64,000 nt of DNA, taken from positions 310,001-374,000 of the forward strand of contig JACKJR010000002.1 in assembly GCA_020637855.1 (NCBI GenBank), written 5' to 3'. The position numbers and the translations under genes were made by a program. Under the pieces are notes generated by a model. It was given only the letters and a program-made list of their open reading frames with translations, ran no database searches and was not told the DNA's origin. This document shows positions 37,281 through 46,855 of this stretch, one piece after another. This DNA is from Rhodobiaceae bacterium (GTDB taxonomy: Bacteria; Pseudomonadota; Alphaproteobacteria; Rhizobiales; Tepidamorphaceae). Numbering within the stretch: position 1 is the first letter of the stretch; each line of letters starts with the position of its first letter.

Positions 37281-38714
37281 CTATAGCTTTGCCGGACGCC
37301 CGTACTCACTGTCCTTATTCTCCATATATTTAGGGGTAGTAAGAATTCTGATGTGAGTTGCATCACGATGTTTCCTGACCGACGAACATATCTTTTCGTG
37401 CAATACGCCAAGCCGCTCTACATTCAGCATGTCCTGCGCCATGTTGCGAAAAATCCGTGAAAAATGTTTATTTTTATGCGACCGAAATAATTGAGAAAAT
37501 TTCTTACTGACACCAATACTTGGGCCAGCAAACCCTAATGATAAAGAAGCTTGCAAACCGTTAGCTGTGGAAGCAGAGTAATCTTCCATAAGTTTTTGGC
37601 ACGATTGATCTAAGTATTTAAAAATATTATTCAATTCTTGTAATTTTTCAGAATTTGATAGATGATCCAGGTTATTAAAGATCGTTCGACAATTCTGGAA
37701 TTCGCTCCTGCCTCGCATTTCAAGCGCGAGGTCGATGCATTGTTTTGGGTTGTCCGTTTTCGAAATCATATAGGCAGTGAAAAACGGCAAGCGGATCGCA
37801 AACTTAGCCTGCCCGCTCGGTTCGAGAATAGCCGCAAGCGCCTGCTGCGAATTCGCTTTCAGCGACTCTAACAAGCCAGGTATCTGTGATGGATAATCGA
37901 TCCGGTAACAACTCTCGCAAAATGCATCACGAAGAGGCGCCAAATAAACATCGGCGCCTTCGCGTTGCGCAACTGCATTATAAAAATGTGATCGTTCGGC
38001 CGCCCATCCAAACCCAAATAGCATACGGGCCAGCATATTCTTTTCGTCACCGCCTGCAAAATTTGGATTACTTGACTGGAAAGCGTGCACTAGACTTTTT
38101 ATGTCGTGAATATCAGGCCGACCCGCCACACTAAATGTCGGTTGATGGCTGATTCCAGAATCAACAAACCCAGAATCAGTAATTTCATTTCGAAAAACAC
38201 TTTCAATAGCAGTACCATACAACACATCATCTTGATTGTTTACCAAAAGAGACAAAGTTAGATATTCACTTGAAACAAAAACATTCCATCGGAGCTGGGG
38301 AAATATTCGTAAAGCCTCAAAGAAACTAACTACGTCGCCAGAGGGCTTAGCGCCATCAAATGAAAATGTCATACTGCTCGCAAAATTTGCAGAATCAGTA
38401 GATGATTCTTTATATTCATCTGGATTAATTGAAATGAAATCGACAAAATTAAATCTCTTAATTCTATTCGAACGAAATTTATCTTTATAATCATCTATAC
38501 CAATTAATTTATCACTAAATAATATTGCTGTAATAAGTTTTTCAAGGCAAAGGATATCGTTGTCGATGTAACTCAAGTTCAATGTTTGACTAACTCCAGT
38601 TATACGCTCCACACCACTTAATGTTGCGTTATCAATTAAAATTCGACGGTTAGTACCCATCCCATAACCCACAATTACGTCGTTATATTGTATTATCGAG
38701 CAAACTCGCTTCAT
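37281..38714 (-). CDS. AT-rich orphan gene, unknown function
   Basis: The product is about 477 residues, rich in Asn, Ile, Ser and Lys, and its base composition is plainly more AT-rich than every neighbour, which suggests recent acquisition. No membrane segment, signal peptide or known catalytic motif is seen. The frame stays open upstream to 38852, but that extension is a translated REP element (VIPAKAGIQ), so I start at the ATG at 38714. An ATG at 38660 (MGTNRRILIDNATLSGVER) is also possible. It stands alone, convergent with the oxoprolinase gene. Confidence 0.7.
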   Translation of the reverse strand: MKRVCSIIQYNDVIVGYGMGTNRRILIDNATLSGVERITGVSQTLNLSYIDNDILCLEKLITAILFSDKLIGIDDYKDKFRSNRIKRFNFVDFISINPDEYKESSTDSANFASSMTFSFDGAKPSGDVVSFFEALRIFPQLRWNVFVSSEYLTLSLLVNNQDDVLYGTAIESVFRNEITDSGFVDSGISHQPTFSVAGRPDIHDIKSLVHAFQSSNPNFAGGDEKNMLARMLFGFGWAAERSHFYNAVAQREGADVYLAPLRDAFCESCYRIDYPSQIPGLLESLKANSQQALAAILEPSGQAKFAIRLPFFTAYMISKTDNPKQCIDLALEMRGRSEFQNCRTIFNNLDHLSNSEKLQELNNIFKYLDQSCQKLMEDYSASTANGLQASLSLGFAGPSIGVSKKFSQLFRSHKNKHFSRIFRNMAQDMLNVERLGVLHEKICSSVRKHRDATHIRILTTPKYMENKDSEYGRPAKL

Positions 38715-38777
38715 CGAGCATTTTCGACAGTGCGTGGCTTCCAAATTATACCACAAGTAGGGTCCTCGCCCCACAAA

Positions 38778-38805
38778 CTGGATTCCGGCTTTCGCCGGAA
38801 TGACG
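38778..38805. repeat. REP-like palindrome, right of orphan gene
   Basis: ATTCCGGC and GCCGGAAT (38782-38789 and 38794-38801) form an 8-bp stem with a TTTC loop, inside a longer element running from CTGGATTCC to AATGACG. This is the widespread proteobacterial REP-type repeat whose translation gives VIPAKAGIQ. Confidence 0.8.
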
Positions 38806-38950
38806 TCGAGTATGGGTGGGCCGCACCACTTCCCCTCCCCAGCCTTTGACATCTCTCCCCATCCTTGCGAGCCTTGTCGCTACGCAACCGGGCGCCCCAT
38901 GCATTTCGTGCGCCCCGGCAAATTCACTCCTCCCCCCGAAAGGACATCTT

Positions 38951-39379
38951 TTGACCCAGGCAAAACCGGGCGACACGCTGCATCTGCATTACACCGGCAA
39001 ACTGGATGACGGCACCGTCTTCGATTCATCCGAAGGCCGCGATCCGCTCTCGTTCGAGCTCGGCGCGGGGCAGATCATCCCCGGACTGGACAAGGGCGTG
39101 ACCGGCATGGAAGTCGGCGAGAAGCGTACCGTGCGCGTCGAGGCGGCGGATGCCTATGGCGAACACAGGCCCGAGAACGTTCAGGCGATCCCCAAGGCTC
39201 AGGTGCCCGACCACATCGATACAACGCCCGGCACGCAGCTTCAGGTGCAGACGCAGGACGGCCATCCCCTGACCGTCGTCGTCGTCGCGTCGGACGACGA
39301 AAAGGTCGTCCTCGACGCCAACCATCCACTCGCCGGCCAGGCGCTGACATTCGACGTGGAGCTGGTCGAGATCAGCTGA
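38951..39379 (+). CDS. FKBP-type peptidyl-prolyl isomerase (SlyD-like)
   Basis: The start is taken as the TTG at 38951, preceded by GAAAGGA, because upstream in-frame sequence does not look like FKBP. The 142 residues contain the FKBP core HYTGKLDDGTVFDSSEGRDP and the insert-in-flap segment after ADAYGEHRPENVQ, as in SlyD. It lacks the His-rich tail of E. coli SlyD. It probably acts as a cytoplasmic folding helper. Confidence 0.92.
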   Translation: MTQAKPGDTLHLHYTGKLDDGTVFDSSEGRDPLSFELGAGQIIPGLDKGVTGMEVGEKRTVRVEAADAYGEHRPENVQAIPKAQVPDHIDTTPGTQLQVQTQDGHPLTVVVVASDDEKVVLDANHPLAGQALTFDVELVEIS

Positions 39380-39391
39380 GGCCCTGGCCCC

Positions 39392-40297
39392 TCACCCGCG
39401 CACCCGCATCCGGTTCACCAGCAGGTCGTCGTTGACGATCTCTTGCCTCATCGCAGCGAGTTCGTTCACGTCCCATGTGGCGCTGAGGTAGCGGCCGGCT
39501 ACCCAGTCCGCACGCCCTGACGAGAGCCAGACAGCGAAACCGGCGGCAAGCTCCGGCGTGTCGATGAGATATTCATGCATGTGCGCGGGCATGTTCAGCC
39601 CCAGTTCGGTCGACACGCCGCCGGGGTGGATGGCAAAGCATTTGATGCCGTCCGCGCCGTGATCGCTCTGGACGAACTCGCACAGCCGGTTGATGGCGTG
39701 TTTGGCGGTCTGGTAGTCCGACGCGCCGGGCATCACGAACTGCGCACCGATCGATGACAGCACGATGAGATGGCCGCCGCTTGATCCCGCCGCCGCGTGC
39801 CGTTTCGCCGACGCGATCAGATGCGGCAGCGTGAAACGGATGACGTGATAGGCGCCTTTCACGTTCACCTCCCAGTTCCACCACCAGCCTTCCGGATCGC
39901 TTTCGCCGATCTTCACCCACGGCCCGAGATAGCCTGCGTTGGCATCCGCCACATCGATGCCGCCGAACTGCGCGACACAATCGTCAACGGCGGCTTTAAC
40001 CTGTTCCGCGCTGGTGACATCGCAGGTCGAAATCGCGCATTGCGTTTGCGGATTTGCTTGCGTGACGAGCGCCTGCGTTCCTTTAAGCGCGTCCGTTGAG
40101 CGAGCCGTCAGATAGACGGCTTTCGCGCCGGCCTGCGCGAAGGCGACCGCGGTTGCCTGGCCGATGCCGCGCGAGGCCCCGGCGATGAACACCACCTTGC
40201 CCGCAGCGCTGTCTTTCAGCGCCGAGGCCGGGTCGATCGCGTCATAGGTGTCGTGACGGGCGGTGATGTCTGGGAACTGGGTCTGGATCGAGGACAT
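39392..40297 (-). CDS. Short-chain dehydrogenase/reductase
   Basis: NAD(P)-dependent oxidoreductase of the SDR family. The Rossmann motif is IAGASRGIGQATAVAFAQAG, NAG is in ADANAGYLG, and the catalytic Ser and YxxxK lie in VLSSIGAQF and SDYQTAKHAINRL. The ATG at 40297 follows AAGGAGCG. It is divergent from the AraC-type regulator, a frequent arrangement for a regulator and its target. The substrate is not identifiable. Confidence 0.93.
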   Translation of the reverse strand: MSSIQTQFPDITARHDTYDAIDPASALKDSAAGKVVFIAGASRGIGQATAVAFAQAGAKAVYLTARSTDALKGTQALVTQANPQTQCAISTCDVTSAEQVKAAVDDCVAQFGGIDVADANAGYLGPWVKIGESDPEGWWWNWEVNVKGAYHVIRFTLPHLIASAKRHAAAGSSGGHLIVLSSIGAQFVMPGASDYQTAKHAINRLCEFVQSDHGADGIKCFAIHPGGVSTELGLNMPAHMHEYLIDTPELAAGFAVWLSSGRADWVAGRYLSATWDVNELAAMRQEIVNDDLLVNRMRVRG

Positions 40298-40458
40298 GGG
40301 GACGCTCCTTATGTCGGAATGTGACCCAACAGATAGCCGCCAACGGCGCCTCGTGCCTGCCACATACTCCGTAAAACCTATCAATTCCTCCAGATGGCAG
40401 GATTTATGGATGTGCCAGTCTGGAAACCCTGATAAGCCTTGCGGCCAAGGAGAATGTC

Positions 40459-41337
40459 ATGGATCTTTCGCATCTCATCGCGCTTGGCAACCGGTATTGC
40501 ACGAATACTGCGGGAATAAACGAATTATTGCCAAGCCTCTCCATCTACCGCAGGGACGCGGTCAGCGACATCGAAGCCACGGTATATGAACCGGTTATCT
40601 GCCTGATCCTTCAGGGAAGCAAAACCACATCCATCGGTGACCAGACGGTGGAACTCAAGCCCGGCGATGCCCTGCTCGTCAGTCACGACCTGCCCGTCGT
40701 CTCGCGGATCACGCAGGCAAGCGCCCGCGACCCCTATATGGCGCTGATCCTGTCGCTCGACTTGGGGCTCGTGCGCAGCCTTTATGAACAAGTGGCAGAA
40801 GCACCCGCCCCCGCTGCCCCTGCCCGCTCGCTCACATGCGCGCCGGTGGATGCATCCTGGCTCGCGCCGCTGGTCCGCTATTTCGAACTGATCGAAAACC
40901 CGCTGGACGCAAAGGTGCTGGGTCCCGCCACCCTGCGGGAGATCCATTACCGCCTGCTGCTGTCGCCGATCGGCGGGATGCTGCGCAACCTGCTTGTCGC
41001 CGACAGCCACGCCAGCCGGATCGCCAGGGCCATACGGGATGTGCGCACAGGCTTCCGGTCCGCGCTCAGCGTGACGGACCTGGCAAGGACCGCCGGCATG
41101 AGCGCCTCGTCCTTTCACGAACACTTCAAGGCGGTCACCGGCACGACGCCGCTGCAATACCAGAAGGATCTGCGCCTGATCGCGGCCAAGACCCTGCTGG
41201 TGGAACGAAACCACTCGGTTTCGCAGGCCGCCTATGCGGTGGGGTACGAAAGCCCGACCCACTTCAGCCGCGACTACGCAAGGAAGTTCGGCCTTCCCCC
41301 GAGCCGGGATGCGGGCGCGGTCATGATGGCGTCCTAG
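40459..41337 (+). CDS. AraC-family transcriptional regulator
   Basis: The 292-residue protein has an N-terminal cupin-like sensor of the AraC_N type (ATVYEPVICLILQGSKTTSIG) and a C-terminal double helix-turn-helix (LSVTDLARTAGMSASSFHEH, SQAAYAVGYESPTHFSRDYA). It faces the SDR gene across a 161-base divergent region and probably controls it. The inducer is unknown. Confidence 0.92.
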   Translation: MDLSHLIALGNRYCTNTAGINELLPSLSIYRRDAVSDIEATVYEPVICLILQGSKTTSIGDQTVELKPGDALLVSHDLPVVSRITQASARDPYMALILSLDLGLVRSLYEQVAEAPAPAAPARSLTCAPVDASWLAPLVRYFELIENPLDAKVLGPATLREIHYRLLLSPIGGMLRNLLVADSHASRIARAIRDVRTGFRSALSVTDLARTAGMSASSFHEHFKAVTGTTPLQYQKDLRLIAAKTLLVERNHSVSQAAYAVGYESPTHFSRDYARKFGLPPSRDAGAVMMAS

Positions 41338-41360
41338 GATGCAAACCTGCTCCAATCAAT

Positions 41361-41981
41361 TCAAAGCTCGTTGGCACCCTTGCCGGCAATGATACGGCTG
41401 CGGAAATTAGCAATGCGCGAAACGCGCGTTTCGGACTTCTTCGCGGAATTCAGGTTGATGACGTAACTCCTCTGGCGTCCCGGCGTCAGGTCGTGAAATG
41501 CCTCGGCAAGTTCGGAATCGGCATCGAGCGCATCCGCCAGTTCCCCCGGCATATCGACCTCCGCCTTGTCCTTTGGCGCCATCAGCCCCCGTTCGGCGTA
41601 ATCCATCGCTTCGGCCAGGTACGAAAGGATGATTTTTCCCATCACCTTGGGTTGGGCGTTGCTGGTGAACCGGATCATGCCGGCATGCTGTGTATTTGGG
41701 CCCCGTTTTTCCAGCACGCCGTCAGGGTCTTTCATGAGCGCCGCATTGAAGAATGTCATGCGGAAATCATCACGGAACGCGCCAATAATCACGATGTTGC
41801 GGTCTGCATGCATGTAACATGGATGCGCCCACTTCACGGCCTCGGTGAGGCCTGCTTCCAGACAAATCGCCCGCAGCACACGCAGTCCTTCCACCCATTT
41901 TCGCGTCGAGCAATCAGGTGTGTCAAAGCGCTCGCACCTGCCGCACCCTTTGGCGAAAAAATCATCGGCCCGGGTGATCAT
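41361..41981 (-). CDS. YdeI/OmpD-associated-like protein
   Basis: The 206-residue protein matches the YdeI/DUF1801-type fold: an N-terminal part with AVKWAHPCYMHADRNIVIIG and a C-terminal bacteriocin-protection-like segment (HDLTPGRQRSYVINLNSAKK). Members are cytosolic and poorly understood. It is convergent with the AraC gene and lies downstream of chrA with a 21-base gap, so it may be at the end of that operon. Confidence 0.82.
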   Translation of the reverse strand: MITRADDFFAKGCGRCERFDTPDCSTRKWVEGLRVLRAICLEAGLTEAVKWAHPCYMHADRNIVIIGAFRDDFRMTFFNAALMKDPDGVLEKRGPNTQHAGMIRFTSNAQPKVMGKIILSYLAEAMDYAERGLMAPKDKAEVDMPGELADALDADSELAEAFHDLTPGRQRSYVINLNSAKKSETRVSRIANFRSRIIAGKGANEL

Positions 41982-42002
41982 GGCACTCTCTCCTGAATGC
42001 GT

Positions 42003-43322
42003 TTACACGGCGAAGTTCAGGACAATACCCGCCACACCACACACCGCCAGCGTCACGGCCATCCCCCGCTTCAGCGCGAAGACCAGAACGAAGGCAAGCG
42101 TGGAAAGCGCGAGCATGCGCCAATCGAGGCTGGAAACCTCCGGCCATAACATGCCGAATGGCCCGGCGCTGAGCGTACCGACGCGCGCGAAGAGCGTATG
42201 AACCGCAAACCAGACCGCGAGGTTGAGCACCACGCCAACGACGGCTGCCGTAATCGACGACAGTGCCGCCGACAAACGCTGGTTGGCGCGCAGCCGCTCC
42301 ATGTAGGGCGCACCGAGGAATATCCACAGGAAGCACGGCACGAAGGTTACCCATGTGGTGAGGAATGCGCCGAGCACCGCCCCGCCAACGGGGCTGAGCG
42401 CACCCGCATCGCGGAAGCCCGCCAGCGAGCCGACGAAGGTCAACACCAGTACCAGAGGACCCGGCGTGGTTTCGGCAAGCGCCAGCCCGTCGAGCATTTC
42501 GCCGGGGTTGAGCCAGTGATAGGTCCCCACAGCCTGCTGCGCGACATAGGCGAGCACGGCATATGCGCCGCCGAAGGTCACCACCGCCATTTTCGACATG
42601 AAGGCCGACAGTGGCACGAAGACGCTACCGAAACCGAGCACCAATCCCGCCAATAAGACCGGCGCCATCCAGAGCGCGCCGAAAAGAGCGATGAGCCTCA
42701 CACTCCGGGCCATGCCGGGCTGCACTGGCGATGCCAGCTCCTCCTCGTCCGCACCTTTCTTCGGGAAGAGGTCCGCGAACAGGAAACCAATTACGGCTGC
42801 CGCCAGAACGATCAGCGGGAACGGCACGGCAAAGACATAGATCGCGATGAAGGCCGCCCCCGCCAGCAACCACGACAGCGGGATTTTCAGCGCCCGCGAA
42901 GCGATCTTCATCAGCGCCTGCACGACGATCGCCAATACCGCCGCCTTGAGCCCGAAGAACAGCACCGGGATGAAGGCCGTGTTCTGGAACAGCGCATAGC
43001 AAAGCGCGAGCGCAAGGATGACGAAGAAGCCGGGCAGGATGAACAGCGTGCCCGCCGCGATGCCACCGCGCCAGCCGTGCAGCAGCCAGCCGATATAGGT
43101 GGCAAGCTGCATCGCCTCCGGACCCGGTAGCAGCATGCAGAAGTTGAGCGCGTGCAGGAAGCGCGGCTCGGAGACCCAGCGCTTCTCGTCGACGACGACC
43201 CCGTGCATCAGCGCGATCTGCCCCGCCGGCCCGCCAAAGGATAGCAGGCCGATCTTCGTCCACACACGCAGCGCCTCGACAAACGTCGGGGCGGCGGCTT
43301 TTCCGTTTGTAACGCCGTTCAT
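42003..43322 (-). CDS. chrA: Chromate transporter ChrA
   Basis: CHR-family efflux protein exporting chromate. At 439 residues it is the long two-domain form, with two homologous halves: LLSFGGPAGQIALMHGVVVD in the first and VVTFGGAYAVLAYVAQQAVG in the second, and PGPEAMQLATYIGWLLHGWRG and ETTPGPLVLVLTFVGSLAGF. The start overlaps the chrB stop (ATGA), so the two are translationally coupled. Confidence 0.95.
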   Translation of the reverse strand: MNGVTNGKAAAPTFVEALRVWTKIGLLSFGGPAGQIALMHGVVVDEKRWVSEPRFLHALNFCMLLPGPEAMQLATYIGWLLHGWRGGIAAGTLFILPGFFVILALALCYALFQNTAFIPVLFFGLKAAVLAIVVQALMKIASRALKIPLSWLLAGAAFIAIYVFAVPFPLIVLAAAVIGFLFADLFPKKGADEEELASPVQPGMARSVRLIALFGALWMAPVLLAGLVLGFGSVFVPLSAFMSKMAVVTFGGAYAVLAYVAQQAVGTYHWLNPGEMLDGLALAETTPGPLVLVLTFVGSLAGFRDAGALSPVGGAVLGAFLTTWVTFVPCFLWIFLGAPYMERLRANQRLSAALSSITAAVVGVVLNLAVWFAVHTLFARVGTLSAGPFGMLWPEVSSLDWRMLALSTLAFVLVFALKRGMAVTLAVCGVAGIVLNFAV

Positions 43323-44140
43323 TTGACCACCGCCTTCGCCGGCCAGTTGTGGGTTTCGCCGCGCCCATCGCGGCACCACAGATACAGCGCATCGTACAGC
43401 GTCATCGCCTGCTCCATCTGTTCAATATCGGCGTGAAACCTGTGCGACAGACCAAGCGAAACGGCGAGCAGACCGGCGGCTTCCGGCACGAGATCAGTGC
43501 GCGCGGTATCTGCCCCGCGCACGATTTGCGCGAGATAATCGAGCGTCGGTGTCGACAGACCGAATTCGGCGATCATTGTGTCGAAGGTACAGGTCTCGCC
43601 ACGATGGCTCCAGAACACACCTTCGATATCAAACGGCGTCGCATCGAAACGTTCCGCGACACCGCCGACCTCTTCCGGTGAGACGAACAGGATCATGGCT
43701 TGAGGATCGATGAAACGGCGGAGCAGCCAGGGGCAGGCGATGCGGTCGATCTTCGGCCTTGCCCGCGTCACCCAGACGGTCGCTCCTGTCTCGTCGCGCT
43801 CAGGAACCTTGTCCGCGGGAACCATCGGCAGGCCGGCGTCTGCCCAGCCGACGCGCCCGCCGGTCAGCACGCTTGCGGCAATGCCACGATGACGCAGATG
43901 CGCGGCAACGCCTTCGCTGAGCTTCCTGCCCTTGTGGCAGACCATGACGACTTCCCGGCCCTTCGGGTCCGGGATGTTGCCGGTAGCGGCTTGCACATGG
44001 GAAACCCGGGCGCTTGTCGGGACGTATCGCGGGTCTTCGGCGAAATCCTCGTCGAGACAAACATCGAGGATCAACGGCTGACCGCCGGTGCCGATGCGGT
44101 TGAACAGATCGAATGATGAAATGGAATATGGGACAGACAT
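43319..44140 (-). CDS. chrB: Rhodanese-ChrB fusion, chromate resistance
   Basis: The 273-residue protein carries a rhodanese domain (residues about 5-105, putative active-site Cys68 in VMVCHKGRKLS) joined to a ChrB C-terminal domain starting near WVTRARPKIDRIACPWLLRR. ChrB proteins regulate or assist chromate efflux. The rhodanese replaces the usual ChrB N-terminal part. The ATG at 44140 has GGAG upstream. It is the first gene of chrB-chrA. Confidence 0.9.
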   Translation of the reverse strand: MSVPYSISSFDLFNRIGTGGQPLILDVCLDEDFAEDPRYVPTSARVSHVQAATGNIPDPKGREVVMVCHKGRKLSEGVAAHLRHRGIAASVLTGGRVGWADAGLPMVPADKVPERDETGATVWVTRARPKIDRIACPWLLRRFIDPQAMILFVSPEEVGGVAERFDATPFDIEGVFWSHRGETCTFDTMIAEFGLSTPTLDYLAQIVRGADTARTDLVPEAAGLLAVSLGLSHRFHADIEQMEQAMTLYDALYLWCRDGRGETHNWPAKAVVK

Positions 44141-44342
44141 AGCAGCGCATCTCCCGTCTGAAGGAGCATGCGCGATGCTTGGGCCGGAAGGCCTGTCCCG
44201 GGGAGATCGCGTTAGTCCCCGTACCACGATATGTGGGCGCACAATTGCGCACTGTCAACCTTGCCCACCACGTCACGCAGTCTTGAGCAGCAGTTAAACC
44301 AGATGGCTATCCGCCGTCGCCACGCTGGGCTAACGTCGCGTC

Positions 44343-46079
44343 ATGGACACCTTCCCGCTGCCCCGCAACGTATCGAAATGGCCCGCCGCTCTTGTCGTGC
44401 GTCGACTGCGGATCGCCACGGGTCTTGTGCTGTTTGCGTTCGTCACAACGCATTTGATGAATCATGCGCTCGGCCTTGTCTCCGTCGACGCGATGGAAAC
44501 GGTGCGCGAAGTACGCATCTGGTTCACGCGTTCGATGCCCGGCACGGTCCTCCTGCTGGCGTCGGCCCTGATCCACATGGTGCTGGGTGTGATGAAATTC
44601 CTGCAAAGGCGCATATGGCGGATCCAGATTAGCGAGATCGTGCAGCTCGCCTTCGGTCTGCTCATCCCGCTGCTGCTGTTCCGCCACATCATCGGCACAC
44701 GCATCGTCCACGAACTCTATGGCGTCAACGACGACTACGACTATGCGTTGTTTGTCATGTGGCCGGGAGAAGCCTGGCGGCAGGCATTACTGATCCTGCT
44801 GGTCTGGGTGCACGGCGTCATCGGCCTGCATGTCTGGTTGCGCATGCGCCCCTGGTACGCACGCTGGAAAACCGCGTTGGCAATGCTGGCCGCGCTCATC
44901 CCGGTGCTGGCCTTCGCGGGCTTTGCGGTTGCCGGCAGGGATGTACACGAAGCCGGCACCTTCAAATTTCCTATGACGGGAGAGCAGGTCGCCTACGGCC
45001 TGAAACTCATGGACTGGGCGCTGTGGGGCTATGTGGCTCTGCTTGCAGGCCTGATCGCATTCAGATTTCTTCGCGACTGGTACGGACGCTTTCAGCCGCG
45101 TGTGCACATAACCTATGCCGGCGGACCGACCATTACCTGTCATCACGGCCCCACCCTTCTGGAGATGAGCCGCGCCTACGGCATCCCCCACGCCTCGATC
45201 TGCGGCGGACGGGCGCGTTGTTCGACCTGCCGCGTGCGTGTCGTGGAAGGCGGTGACGAACAAACCCCGCCTGAGGAAACCGAGGCCCGCGTCCTGCGCC
45301 GGATCGGGGCTTCAGGCAATGTCCGCCTCGCCTGCCAGCTTCACCCGCGCACCGACATGACCGTCATTCCGCTACTGCCGGCAAGCCGCGTCACACCCGG
45401 CGAGGTTACACAGCTCGACAAATATCTTTGGGGCGTGGAGCGGACCGTCACGTTGATGTTCACCGACATCCGCGGCTTTACCCGGCTGACCGAACACAGC
45501 CTCGCCTACGACATCGTTTTCCTGCTCAACATGTATCTCGGCCGCATGAGCGAGGCGGTCACCGATGCCGGCGGCTACGTCGACAAGTTCATGGGCGACG
45601 GGCTGATGGCGATTTTCGGCATGGAAGGCTCTGCGGAAACCGGTGCCCGGCAGGCCGTGGAGGCAGCTCGCGCCATGGGCGGTATACTGGAAGGATTGAA
45701 CCAGTCTCTAAGCGGTCAGCTTAACGAGCCACTGAAGATCGGAATAGGCCTGCATACCGGCCCGGCGGTTTTGGGGCGCATCGGCGCTGCCCGCAACCAC
45801 GACGCGGGAAACCGCATCTCCGCCCTTGGCGATACGGTCAACACCGCCAGCCGGGTGGAATCTGCCTGCAAGGATCTCGCCGCCCAGCTTGTTGTGACCG
45901 AAGCTGCTCGAAACGCCGCGGGTCTTACGCTCCCGGAAGAAAGCCGTCACAAGATCGAAGTACGCGGCAAGTCCGAACCGCTCACCGTCTACGCATTCGC
46001 CCGCGCTCTGGACGTGGCATTGCCTCAGCCGGCAGAAACGAAGACCAAATCGAAAACGAAGAAAAGCGAGCCGGCGTAA
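44343..46079 (+). CDS. cyaC: Redox-type membrane adenylate cyclase (CyaC-like)
   Basis: The 578 residues contain a membrane anchor of about six helices resembling the diheme cytochrome b of succinate dehydrogenase (His37, 41, 78, 115, 123, 157 and 163 are candidate ligands), a [2Fe-2S] ferredoxin domain with Cys287, 293, 296 and 331, and a class III cyclase domain from about residue 368 (VTLMFTDIRGFTRLTEHS, KFMGDGLMAIFG). CyaC of Sinorhizobium meliloti has this plan and responds to the quinone pool. It is divergent from the chromate operon with about 200 bases between starts. Confidence 0.92.
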   Translation: MDTFPLPRNVSKWPAALVVRRLRIATGLVLFAFVTTHLMNHALGLVSVDAMETVREVRIWFTRSMPGTVLLLASALIHMVLGVMKFLQRRIWRIQISEIVQLAFGLLIPLLLFRHIIGTRIVHELYGVNDDYDYALFVMWPGEAWRQALLILLVWVHGVIGLHVWLRMRPWYARWKTALAMLAALIPVLAFAGFAVAGRDVHEAGTFKFPMTGEQVAYGLKLMDWALWGYVALLAGLIAFRFLRDWYGRFQPRVHITYAGGPTITCHHGPTLLEMSRAYGIPHASICGGRARCSTCRVRVVEGGDEQTPPEETEARVLRRIGASGNVRLACQLHPRTDMTVIPLLPASRVTPGEVTQLDKYLWGVERTVTLMFTDIRGFTRLTEHSLAYDIVFLLNMYLGRMSEAVTDAGGYVDKFMGDGLMAIFGMEGSAETGARQAVEAARAMGGILEGLNQSLSGQLNEPLKIGIGLHTGPAVLGRIGAARNHDAGNRISALGDTVNTASRVESACKDLAAQLVVTEAARNAAGLTLPEESRHKIEVRGKSEPLTVYAFARALDVALPQPAETKTKSKTKKSEPA

Positions 46080-46082
46080 ATC

Positions 46083-46757
46083 CTAGCGGCAGACCTTGCC
46101 GAGACCGTCCTTGCCGTGGCGGGCAAGATCGAAATGGAAATGATCGCGGTGCGCCGCGTTGGTGTCGGGCCCCAGCGTCGTGTTGAAATGCTGGCAGCCA
46201 TCGCTATAGACCGCACGCAGGAACGCTTGTTCGTCGCGGTCGCCATTCCAGTTCTTCTTGACGCTGATACGCCGCCCGTCCGCAAGTCGGAAACCGCTGA
46301 TGTCGATTGCGTTGGCAAACCCGTGTTCGGAAAGCTTGCTCCCGTTGCGATTGTTGCGCGGGCGGCAGGAATAGGTGCCGTAGTTCTCAACCGCGACGAC
46401 ATCCTGCCCGAAATACATCCGCGCAGCCGGCACGACGCTCAGCCGCACCCAATCGTCGATCGCGGGCACCATAGGGCAGCGCACAAGCGCGGCGGGCGAC
46501 ATCTCGACCTGGCCAAAAGCCGAGTAGGTCATCTTGATCGGCCGGATCGCGCCGCAATGCTTCGGCCCGTCGAGCTCCGGTTCCACGGTACCGAACGCAC
46601 TCGTGTAGGACAGACCCGCATTGAGGCACGCAAGCTCGGTGTCCTTGCGCCAGGGCGCATAGGTGTCGACGAAGTGCACTCCCGGCCCCGCGCAGGCGGA
46701 AACCGTCAGCGCAACGAGCATCGTCAGGATTTTGCGGCAGATGGAACGCGTGGTCAT
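46083..46757 (-). CDS. Extensin-like C-terminal domain lipoprotein
   Basis: The 224-residue protein has a lipoprotein-type signal ending VSAC (Cys about 22) and a domain of the extensin-like C type: VRCPMVPAIDDWVRLSVVP, SYGTYSC-like YGTYSCRPRNN, FANAIDISGFRLADG and DHFHFDLARHG. The histidines and aspartates resemble a LAS/D-Ala-D-Ala peptidase zinc site, so a cell-wall role is likely. It is convergent with cyaC (three-base gap). Confidence 0.88.
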   Translation of the reverse strand: MTTRSICRKILTMLVALTVSACAGPGVHFVDTYAPWRKDTELACLNAGLSYTSAFGTVEPELDGPKHCGAIRPIKMTYSAFGQVEMSPAALVRCPMVPAIDDWVRLSVVPAARMYFGQDVVAVENYGTYSCRPRNNRNGSKLSEHGFANAIDISGFRLADGRRISVKKNWNGDRDEQAFLRAVYSDGCQHFNTTLGPDTNAAHRDHFHFDLARHGKDGLGKVCR

Positions 46758-46855
46758 GAAACCAGCAATCCCGCCAATCGCACTAACTGCGCGTTAACAA
46801 CGCTGCATGCAGCGGTTTTGCGGCAGCTTCACGTACCGGTCTGGTTAATACCGTC

